Origin: Streptomyces hyderabadensis | Lineage (GTDB): Bacteria > Actinomycetota > Actinomycetes > Streptomycetales > Streptomycetaceae | Direction of reading: 5' to 3' | Length of the DNA stretch: 64,000 bases | NCBI RefSeq assembly: GCF_020404845.1 | Contig: NZ_JAIOJZ010000027.1 | Span: 50,293 to 114,292, forward strand | Part shown: piece after piece, positions 23,048-30,397 of the stretch | Layout of the letters: each line of letters starts with the position of its first letter | Position numbering within the stretch: position 1 is the stretch's first letter | Made by a program: the position numbers and the translations under genes | The notes under the pieces: model-generated | What the model saw: only the letters and a program-made list of their open reading frames with translations | What the model was told of the DNA's origin: nothing | The model's database searches: none

Positions 23048-26047
23048 ATGCCGCGACGCCGCACCACCAGCTCGTCAAGCTCGACGGCTCCCTCGGCGCC
23101 GAGGAACCGCACGCCGCAGCCCGTGCGGGTGCGGCGGCGGTCGTTCGGGGACTTCGTCAAGGCGTTCCTGGCCTTCGTGGTGCTGCTGGTGCTGGTCCTC
23201 GGGGTGCCGCTCGCGCTGGCCACCCAGATCGGCTGGCCGTTGCCCGACGGTGCGCCGAGCCTCGACTGGCTGCAGCGCGAGATCACCGTGCAGACCTTCC
23301 TGCACATCCTCACCGTCATCGTCTGGTTCGCCTGGGCGCAGTTCGCCGCCTGCGTGCTCGTCGAGGTCAAGGCCGCGCTGTCCGGCGTCGGGGTGCCGGG
23401 GCGGGTGCCCGGGTCCGGGCCCAGCCAGCTGCTGGCCCGGCAGCTCGTCGCCGCCCTGCTGCTGGTCGGCGCCACCGCGGCGAGCCTCACGCCGGGGCTG
23501 TCGCAGCTGGGGCAGAGCCTGGAGGGGAATCAGAAGCCGTCCGTCGCAGCCGCCCAGCAGACGCCGGGACTCTTCGCCCAGCAGCAGGAGCAGGCGGCCG
23601 CCACGGCCAGCGCCCTCGCCGAGCAGGCGGGACAGGCCGGCCAGGCCGCGGCGCGGGCCGACGGCGGCGCCTCCGCCGCGCACGGCGACACGAAGTACTA
23701 CCGGATCCAGCCGCCCGAGGGGCGTCACCACGACTCCCTCTGGGAGGTGGCCGAACGGCACCTCGGTGACGGGCGGCGCTACAAGGAGATCTTCGAGCTG
23801 AACAAGGACCGGGTGCAGCCCGACGGGTCCCGGCTGTCCGAGGCCTCGCTCATCCGGCCCGGCTGGATCATGGAGATGCCCGGCGACGCCCGCGGAGGCG
23901 AGCTGGTCGAGATGCCCGACGAGGCGCCGAACGTCTCCGAGCAGGTGCAGCAGCAAATCAGCGACTACGCCAAGAGCGGGGATCACGCCCAGGGCGGAGG
24001 GGGAGCGCAGGGCGGCGGCGACGCCCAGGTGTCCCTGCCCGAGCAGCGGCCCGCGCCCGCGCCCGCGAACCCCGTCACGCCCGCCACCCCCGTGCCCAGC
24101 ACGGGCGGGGAACACGCCGCTCCGGCCGCCGGACAGGAGGGCCACTCCTTCGGGCTGCCCGAGGCGCTGCTCGCCGCGCCGCTGCTCGCCGCCGGTCTCC
24201 TCGGCGCCCTCGGGCGCCGGCGCCGGCAGGCGATGTGGCAGTCGGCGCTCGGCGCGGTCGGCGGACGCCGCGGCATGGAGCCGCCCACGCCGACCGGCGA
24301 CGCCCAGGACGTGCAGGACGCGCTGCTGGTGGGCGCCGACCCCGAGGGCGTACGCCTGCTCGACCGGTCGCTGCGCGGGCTGGCCGCCGCCCTCGCCGCC
24401 GAGTCCCGCCCGCTGCCCGTCGTCTACGCGGCCTGGATGAGCGGCAACGGCGACCTGCACCTCCAGCTCGCCCAGCCCGCCGGGAAGCCGCCGACGCCCT
24501 GGCAGCAGGGGCAGGACCAGACCTTCTGGATGCTCGCCCGCGCGGACGCCGAGGGGTACGAGGACGCCGAGACCGCCGCGCCGTACCCCGGGCTCGTCAG
24601 CCTCGGCACCATGGACGACTCCCGGCTGCTGCTCAACCTGGAGGCGGTACCCGGCATCGTCTCGCTCGGCGGCGCCGAGGCCGACCGGGCCGCCGTGTTC
24701 GCGTCGGTCGCCGCCGAACTGGCCACCAACGGCTGGTCGGACCGCATGACCATCACCCTGGTCGGGTTCGGGGACGACCTCACGCCCCTCGCGCCCAACC
24801 GGATCCGGCACCTCGACGGGTTCGAGGACCTCTTCGAGACCATGTCGGCCGAGACCCGGCAGCGGCGCGGCGCGCTCGGGGCCGCGGGACACGACTCTGT
24901 GCTCACCGGCCGCACCGGGCCCGCCCAGCACACCCGCTGGGCCCCGCACCTCGTCCTGCTCGCCGCCCAGCCCTCCGACGACGACGCGCTCAGGCTCGCC
25001 GAACTCGCCGCCGACGCCGGCCGCCTCGGCATCGGCTACCTCGTCGGCACCCAGGGCACCGACCTGCCCGGCGCCGCCTGGGAGATGGAGATCACCGGCG
25101 AGGGCCGGCTGCTCGCGCCGCTGCTCGGGCTCGAACTGGACGCCCAGATGCTGCCGGCCGCCCAGCGGCGCGCCGTCGTCGAGCTGTTCACCGACGCCGA
25201 CCCCGGCTCCGACCCCGAGGGCGGTCCCGGCCGGCCCGCCAACGCCCCGCCGTTCCTCGTCGACATCAGCGAACAGGGCCGCCCAGCCGTGTACGCCCGC
25301 CTCGTCGGCTCGTACGAGATCATCGGCCTGGACGCGCCCGACGGCGAGCGCAGCGCCCTGCTGCACGAAGCGCTGGCGCTGCTCCTGCTGCACCGCGAGG
25401 GCGTGCACCCGCGCGTGCTGTCCTCCGCGCTGTGGCCGCGCGGCGTGACGCCGGACGTGCGCGACGCGCTGCTGGAGCGGCTGCGGACCTGGCTCGGCAC
25501 CGACCCCGACGGCACGCCCCGGCTCGCCACCGACGCCACCGGTCGGCTCACCCTCGCCAAGTCCGTCGTCTCCGACCTCGACGTGCTGCGCTCCCTCTAC
25601 TACGAGGCCACCCAGGGCCGGGGCGTCGACAGCCGCCAGGTGCGCGGGCGGCTGCTCACCGACGCGCTGGTGCTGGTGCGCGGGCCGCTGCTCGCCGACC
25701 GGCCCGAGGGCCGCTACCGCTGGCTCACCCACGAGATCGTCGACGCCCAGCTCCCACTGCTCGTCGCCGACACCGGGCTGGCCCTCTCCGAGTTCCACCT
25801 GGAGAAGAACCGCGCGGAGAAGGCCATCGAGGCGCTGAACGCGGCCCTGTGCACCGCCCCCGCCGACGAGCGCCTGTGGCACGAGCTGCTGCGCGCCACC
25901 CACACCACCGGCGACCCCGACCGGCTGCGCGCCCTCGCCGCCGACCTCGTCGCCCGCAGCGGCGCACGCGGACTGCCGCCGCGCACCGAGGCGCTGCTCG
26001 ACGAGTTGCTGCCGACCTGGCGCGAGGGCGTCTCCGCCGCCGGATGA
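23048..26047 (+). CDS. large membrane protein with LysM and BTAD domains
   Basis: This 999-residue protein starts with a basic Ser-rich segment and two to three membrane spans (about residues 36-60, 80-107, 135-155). A LysM-like domain follows at about 216-277 (YYRIQPPEGRHHDSLWEVAERHLGD, then NKDRVQPDG). After a Gln/Gly-rich linker and another span (about 370-390) comes a long cytoplasmic part. It ends in a winged-helix-like region (about 776-850) and a BTAD-type TPR domain (about 880-990, IEALNAALCTAPADERLWHELLRA). Such LysM/BTAD proteins accompany actinobacterial Tad loci. It may link wall sensing to transcription. Its stop overlaps the prepilin peptidase ATG. Confidence 0.8.
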   Translation: MPRRRTTSSSSSTAPSAPRNRTPQPVRVRRRSFGDFVKAFLAFVVLLVLVLGVPLALATQIGWPLPDGAPSLDWLQREITVQTFLHILTVIVWFAWAQFAACVLVEVKAALSGVGVPGRVPGSGPSQLLARQLVAALLLVGATAASLTPGLSQLGQSLEGNQKPSVAAAQQTPGLFAQQQEQAAATASALAEQAGQAGQAAARADGGASAAHGDTKYYRIQPPEGRHHDSLWEVAERHLGDGRRYKEIFELNKDRVQPDGSRLSEASLIRPGWIMEMPGDARGGELVEMPDEAPNVSEQVQQQISDYAKSGDHAQGGGGAQGGGDAQVSLPEQRPAPAPANPVTPATPVPSTGGEHAAPAAGQEGHSFGLPEALLAAPLLAAGLLGALGRRRRQAMWQSALGAVGGRRGMEPPTPTGDAQDVQDALLVGADPEGVRLLDRSLRGLAAALAAESRPLPVVYAAWMSGNGDLHLQLAQPAGKPPTPWQQGQDQTFWMLARADAEGYEDAETAAPYPGLVSLGTMDDSRLLLNLEAVPGIVSLGGAEADRAAVFASVAAELATNGWSDRMTITLVGFGDDLTPLAPNRIRHLDGFEDLFETMSAETRQRRGALGAAGHDSVLTGRTGPAQHTRWAPHLVLLAAQPSDDDALRLAELAADAGRLGIGYLVGTQGTDLPGAAWEMEITGEGRLLAPLLGLELDAQMLPAAQRRAVVELFTDADPGSDPEGGPGRPANAPPFLVDISEQGRPAVYARLVGSYEIIGLDAPDGERSALLHEALALLLLHREGVHPRVLSSALWPRGVTPDVRDALLERLRTWLGTDPDGTPRLATDATGRLTLAKSVVSDLDVLRSLYYEATQGRGVDSRQVRGRLLTDALVLVRGPLLADRPEGRYRWLTHEIVDAQLPLLVADTGLALSEFHLEKNRAEKAIEALNAALCTAPADERLWHELLRATHTTGDPDRLRALAADLVARSGARGLPPRTEALLDELLPTWREGVSAAG

Positions 26048-26823
26048 GCATCGACATCGCCGTCGACGCCGCTGTCGGCACCGGCATCGACCCCGGCCTC
26101 CTGGCCGTCCTCGTCGCCGCGCTGTGGGGTGCGGCGACGGGCGCGCTGCTGCCCCGCGCGGCCTACCGGTTCGCCGCCCCCTCCGGGGAGGCGTGGCACG
26201 AGCGGTGCCCGGACGGGCACGCCGTACGCGGCTGGCTCGGCCGGGTCCGGTGCGGGCAGTGCCCGCCCGACCAGGCGTCCCACGGCCCCCGCACCGCGCC
26301 CCTCGCCGTCGCCACCGCCCTCGTCTGCGCCGCCCTCGCCGCCGCCACCGGCACCCGGCCCGAGCTGGCCGTCTGGCTGCTGCTCGCCCCGGTCGGCGTA
26401 CTGCTCGCCGTCGTCGACCTGAAGGTACGGCGGCTGCCCGACCCGCTCACCCTGCCGCTGGCCGGCGCCGCGCTCGTCCTGCTCGGCCTCACCGCGCTCG
26501 TGCCCGAGCACGCGGGGGAGTGGACCACCGCCTTGCTGGGCGCCCTCGCCCTCGGCGCGGCCTATCTCGTGCTGTTCCTCATCAACCCCGCCGGCATGGG
26601 CTTCGGCGACGTCAAGCTCGCCCTCACGGCCGGCGCCGTCCTCGGCTGGTACGGCTGGCCCACGCTGATGCTGGGCACCTTCGCCGGGTTCCTGCTCGGG
26701 GCGCTGTACGGCGGCGCCCTCCTCGTCGCCCGGCGCGCGCACCGCAAGACGGCCATTCCCTTCGGCCCCTTCCTGATCGCGGGCGCCTTCCTCGGCGTCC
26801 TGGCCGGGGCGTACGCGGCCTGA
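26044..26823 (+). CDS. prepilin peptidase (A24 family, TadV/PilD-like)
   Basis: This 259-residue polytopic membrane protein carries the two aspartate motifs of A24 peptidases. The first is AVVDLKVRRLPDPLTLP (about residues 122-138), and the second is GMGFGDVKLAL (about 181-191). There are about seven to eight spans. It has a CxxC-like HERCPDGH plus RCGQCP region near residues 55-75, reminiscent of the zinc-binding loop of long PilD proteins. It should process the Flp pilin and TadE proteins encoded at 8.4-9.7 kb. Confidence 0.9.
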   Translation: MSIDIAVDAAVGTGIDPGLLAVLVAALWGAATGALLPRAAYRFAAPSGEAWHERCPDGHAVRGWLGRVRCGQCPPDQASHGPRTAPLAVATALVCAALAAATGTRPELAVWLLLAPVGVLLAVVDLKVRRLPDPLTLPLAGAALVLLGLTALVPEHAGEWTTALLGALALGAAYLVLFLINPAGMGFGDVKLALTAGAVLGWYGWPTLMLGTFAGFLLGALYGGALLVARRAHRKTAIPFGPFLIAGAFLGVLAGAYAA

Positions 26824-26848
26824 CCACGAGCGGGCAAACGGCCTGGCG

Positions 26849-26854
26849 TAGGCT
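26849..26854 (+). promoter_or_regulatory. candidate -10 element of mqnC
   Basis: TAGGCT matches the Streptomyces primary-sigma -10 pattern and lies 47 bases before the mqnC GTG. No convincing -35 hexamer was seen. Confidence 0.3.
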
Positions 26855-26901
26855 GGTGCGGTCCGTCCACAACCCTTACGAACCTTGCGAAAGGGACGCC
26901 G

Positions 26902-28101
26902 GTGACCGAGAAGGCCGACCTTCAGCCCATCCTCGACCGCGCCGCCGCCGGTGGGCGGATCACCCCCGAAGAGGCGCTCGTCCTCTACCGCGACGCCCCG
27001 CTGCACGCGCTGGGCGCCGCCGCCGACGCCGTACGAAGGCGGCGGTACGCCGGTACGGAGCACATCGCGACGTACATCATCGAGCGCAACATCAACTACA
27101 CGAACGTGTGCGTCACGGCGTGCAAGTTCTGCGCCTTCTACGCGGCCCCCAAGGACACCAAGAAGGGCTGGAGCCGCGACCTCGACGACATCCTGCGCCG
27201 CTGCGCGGAGACGGTCGAGCTGGGCGGCACCCAGATCATGTTCCAGGGCGGCCACCACCCGGACTACGGCGTCGAGTACTACGAGAAGCACTTCGCCGCC
27301 ATCAAGAAGGAGTTCCCCCAGCTCGTCATCCACAGCCTGGGGGCGAGCGAGGTCGAGCACATGGCTCGGATCTCGGGTGTGTCGGTCGAGGAGGCCATCA
27401 CCCGCATCCACGCCGCCGGGCTCGACTCCTTCGCCGGTGCCGGTGCCGAGCTGCTGCCCGAGCGGCCGCGCAAGGCCATCGCGCCGCTGAAGGAGTCCGG
27501 CGAGCGCTGGCTGGAGATCATGGAGATCGCGCACAACCTGGGCGTCGAGTCGACCTCCACCATGCTGATGGGCACCGGCGAGACCAACGCCGAGCGCATC
27601 GAGCACCTGCGCATGATCCGGGACGTGCAGGACCGCACCGGCGGCTTCCGCGCCTTCATCCCGTACACCTACCAGCCCGAGAACAACCACCTGAAGGGCC
27701 GCACCCAGGCCACGCTCTTCGAGTACCTGCGGATGATCGCCATCGCCCGCGTGTTCCTGGACAACGTCGCCCACATCCAGGGCTCCTGGCTGACCACCGG
27801 CAAGGAGGTCGGCCAGCTCTCCCTGCACTACGGCGCGGACGACCTCGGCTCGATCATGCTGGAGGAGAACGTCGTCTCCTCCGCGGGCGCCAAGCACCGG
27901 TCCAACCGGCTGGAGATCATCGACCTGATCCGCAAGGCGGGGCGGGTCCCGGCGCAGCGGGCCACGACGTACGAGCACCTCGTCGTGCACGACGACCCGG
28001 CGAACGACCCGGTCGACGAGCGGGTCGTCTCGCACATCTCCTCCACGGCGATCGAGGGCGGCACGGCGCACCCCGAGCTGAAGCTGCTCGCCTCCAACTG
28101 A
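26902..28101 (+). CDS. mqnC: cyclic dehypoxanthinyl futalosine synthase (MqnC)
   Basis: This 399-residue radical SAM enzyme has the cluster motif CVTACKFCAFY (about residues 70-80). It has family features such as NINYTNVC, GGTQIMFQGGHHPDYG and AFIPYTYQPENN. MqnC converts dehypoxanthine futalosine to its cyclic form in the futalosine route to menaquinone, the route used by Streptomyces. The start is a GTG with AAAGGGA before it. Length is normal. Later menaquinone genes (33.8 and 35.6 kb) and nuo lie nearby. Confidence 0.95.
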   Translation: MTEKADLQPILDRAAAGGRITPEEALVLYRDAPLHALGAAADAVRRRRYAGTEHIATYIIERNINYTNVCVTACKFCAFYAAPKDTKKGWSRDLDDILRRCAETVELGGTQIMFQGGHHPDYGVEYYEKHFAAIKKEFPQLVIHSLGASEVEHMARISGVSVEEAITRIHAAGLDSFAGAGAELLPERPRKAIAPLKESGERWLEIMEIAHNLGVESTSTMLMGTGETNAERIEHLRMIRDVQDRTGGFRAFIPYTYQPENNHLKGRTQATLFEYLRMIAIARVFLDNVAHIQGSWLTTGKEVGQLSLHYGADDLGSIMLEENVVSSAGAKHRSNRLEIIDLIRKAGRVPAQRATTYEHLVVHDDPANDPVDERVVSHISSTAIEGGTAHPELKLLASN

Positions 28102-28108
28102 CGCCGCC

Positions 28109-28708
28109 GTGCTGACCCTTCACGTCGCCGAGGCCTCGCCCGAGGCGGCCGTCGTGGTCGACGGCGCGCAGCTCGCCGCCGTCGGCCCGTACGAGGCGCT
28201 GGCCGCCGGCCACCCGCGGGCACGGGTGCGCCGGTGGCCCGGCATCCTGACGCCCGGACTGCTCAACCCGTACGGCCCGGAGCTGCTGGAGCAGGCGTAC
28301 CACCCCGACCCGCGCGAAGCGGACCGGCTGGGCACCGAGCCGGTCTTCGGGGAGCGCGCGCTCGCACTCCTCGGCGCGAACGCGTCCGCGCGGGGCGCCA
28401 GCGCGCGCCGAGGGGTACAGCGCCTGCTGGCGCACGGAACGGTCGCCGTCGCCGGTGAGCTGCGGGGGCGCGCGGCCCTGGACGCGGTGCGCGGAGCGGG
28501 GCTCGCCCTGGCGGGGCGCCCGGCCGGCCTGCCCGGGCCCGCGTCGTTCTCACCGGTGCCGCTGGTGCTGCTGCCCGGGCTCGCTCCCGGCAAGCCCGCG
28601 CGGTTCGCGGTGTTCGACGTACCCGACCGGGCCGCGCTCGTGCGGGAGGGCGCGGCCACGTGCGTGGCGACCGTCGTCGCGGGCCGGCTCGTGTACCGGC
28701 GGCGCTGA
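28109..28708 (+). CDS. truncated, metal-site-less amidohydrolase-like protein
   Basis: This 199-residue protein has the N- and C-terminal strands of an amidohydrolase composite domain: VVVDGAQLAAVGP and ILTPGLLNPYG at the front, and LAPGKPARFAVFD plus ATVVAGRLVYRR at the end. The metal-binding HxH expected after the PGLLN position is absent. The barrel is reduced to about half the normal 400 residues, so catalysis is unlikely. It starts at a GTG 8 bases after mqnC and is probably in the same operon. It could be a regulatory or remnant relative of a deaminase. Confidence 0.75.
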   Translation: MLTLHVAEASPEAAVVVDGAQLAAVGPYEALAAGHPRARVRRWPGILTPGLLNPYGPELLEQAYHPDPREADRLGTEPVFGERALALLGANASARGASARRGVQRLLAHGTVAVAGELRGRAALDAVRGAGLALAGRPAGLPGPASFSPVPLVLLPGLAPGKPARFAVFDVPDRAALVREGAATCVATVVAGRLVYRRR

Positions 28709-28777
28709 ACGCGCCTGCGCCGTGTGCGCGGGCGCTGAGGGCCCGGGTGCTGAGCGCGTGGGCGCGCCGAGCGGGCG

Positions 28778-29782
28778 CTATCCCGCGAACGCCGCCGCGA
28801 ACGCGCCGCTGTCCTGCTCCACCCCGCTGCAGTCGGTCAGCGCGTCCTGCGCGGACGCGTCGTCCGCGCACTGCCGGTCGCGGAAGGCGGCCCACATCGA
28901 CACCCAGGCGATGTCCTTCTCCTCGGCGAAGGCGCGCACCTCGGCCGCGTCGTCGAGCGTGAAGGTCTCCCCGGCGACGTCGTTGACGCCGAGCATCGAG
29001 GTGAGCGCCATGCCCCGCCAGGCGTCCGCGTCGGAGGTGCCGAAGACCTTCCTCAGCTGGGTGTGCGCGGCCTTGGCCGAGGTCAGGGCGTAGTCACCCA
29101 TGTCGTCGGTGTACGACTCGCCGTAGTTCATGGTCATGAGGTTGACCGTGGAGACCCGTACGCCGTGGTCGTTGGCCGACGCCAGCAGCGCCAGACCGTC
29201 GCCGTCCAGGCCGGAGGGCATCACCGGGAGCGTGAAGGAGACCTCCAGGCCGCCGCGTTCCTCCTGGAGCAGCGCGATCGCCTCCGAGCGCAGGGCGACG
29301 GAGTCGGCGTCGGTCAGCGCGTCGCCCTCGATGTCGAAGTCCGCCTGCGTGGACCCGGCGGCGTCCAGGGCCGCGCCGTACGCCGCCGCCAGGGCCGAGG
29401 CGCTGTCGCAGGCCGCCGCCAGCTCCGTGCCGGAGGCGCCGCCGAAGGAGACGCGGACGGTGGCGCCGGACTCCTTCAGCTGCTCGACGCGGGAGGCGAC
29501 GGAGGCGTCGTCGATGTCCTGCACGCCGTTCCAGCGGGGCACGCAGTCGTCGCCGGAGGAGATGACGAACGCCAGGTTGTACGCCGTGGGGGAGCCCGCC
29601 GCATCGGTGCCGGACGCGGTGGTGGCACTGACGTAGGGGGCGTAGGCGGTGGCCGGCCCGGAGGAGGCGGACGGCGACGCGGGGGCCGCGTCGGTGGTGC
29701 CGTCGTCCTGCCCGGCGCAGCCCGCGGTGGCCAGGGCGAGCAACAGGGCGCACCCGGCTGCCGCGGTCCGGTGAACCCTCAT
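28778..29782 (-). CDS. GH18-like (chitinase-like) lipoprotein
   Basis: The ATG at 29782 follows GGGAGGG and gives 334 residues. A lipoprotein signal (LALATAGCAG) is followed by a Ser/Ala/Thr linker. A GH18-type barrel follows, with VRVSFGG (SxGG-like), QADFDIEG at the catalytic strand, VSTVNLMTMNYG and a late WVSMWAAF. The catalytic glutamate of DxDxE is present, but the first aspartate of DGxDxDxE is a threonine. It is probably a cell-surface chitin- or GlcNAc-polymer-active protein. It is divergent from the exopolysaccharide genes. Confidence 0.8.
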   Translation of the reverse strand: MRVHRTAAAGCALLLALATAGCAGQDDGTTDAAPASPSASSGPATAYAPYVSATTASGTDAAGSPTAYNLAFVISSGDDCVPRWNGVQDIDDASVASRVEQLKESGATVRVSFGGASGTELAAACDSASALAAAYGAALDAAGSTQADFDIEGDALTDADSVALRSEAIALLQEERGGLEVSFTLPVMPSGLDGDGLALLASANDHGVRVSTVNLMTMNYGESYTDDMGDYALTSAKAAHTQLRKVFGTSDADAWRGMALTSMLGVNDVAGETFTLDDAAEVRAFAEEKDIAWVSMWAAFRDRQCADDASAQDALTDCSGVEQDSGAFAAAFAG

Positions 29783-29971
29783 GAGCGCACCCTCCCGTTC
29801 TCGTCGTTCGTGTCGGACCAGTGAAGGTGTCACGCCTGCCTGGGTCTTCGCTGAGGAAAGCGCGCCGTTCGGGGTCATCTCCCAGGAAACGGACAGGAAC
29901 GGCCGCTTTTCACCGGGACCTCTCAAGGAACTGCCAGTTCGCGACAGGCAAGGCTCCCTACCGTCCGGGGC

Positions 29972-30379
29972 ATGCGATCCGAGCCTGCCACCGCCTCCCG
30001 AGCCGCCCCGCGCGGTCGCCGCCGCAAACGCGGCAACGGTCCTGCCGAAGGACCCGTGTTCGTCGACAGCACCGGACGCCGGGCCCGGCTGCTGCGCCGG
30101 CTCGGACTCCTGCTCGGGGCCGTGTGCGTCGGCTACACGGCCGTCCTGGGCCTGGCCTTCATGGGCGTCGGCATCTCGGTCAACCCGTCCTCGCTGCTGC
30201 CCTTCGGCGGTGGTGGCGGAGGACCGGAGGGCGGCCCGGGCCCCGGCGGCGGCACGCGTCCGCAGGGCGGCGTGGCTCCCACGGGCGTCCCGCCGAGCAC
30301 CGCACCCTCCGTCTCCCCCAGCGCGGTCCCCAGCGCCGCCGCCACCGCATCCGCCTCCACCGCCGCCCGCACCGACTGA
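29972..30379 (+). CDS. small single-span membrane protein before the polysaccharide synthase
   Basis: This 135-residue protein has a basic N-terminal half (RGRRRKRGNG), one membrane span (about residues 46-68, LGLLLGAVCVGYTAVLGLAFMG) and a Gly/Pro then Ser/Ala/Thr-rich outer tail. It ends 18 bases before the deacetylase-glycosyltransferase gene, so it is probably part of the same operon. It has no recognisable domain. It could be a small subunit of the synthase complex, which is inference. Confidence 0.65.
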   Translation: MRSEPATASRAAPRGRRRKRGNGPAEGPVFVDSTGRRARLLRRLGLLLGAVCVGYTAVLGLAFMGVGISVNPSSLLPFGGGGGGPEGGPGPGGGTRPQGGVAPTGVPPSTAPSVSPSAVPSAAATASASTAARTD

Positions 30380-30397
30380 CCGGACGCCCTCACCCTC

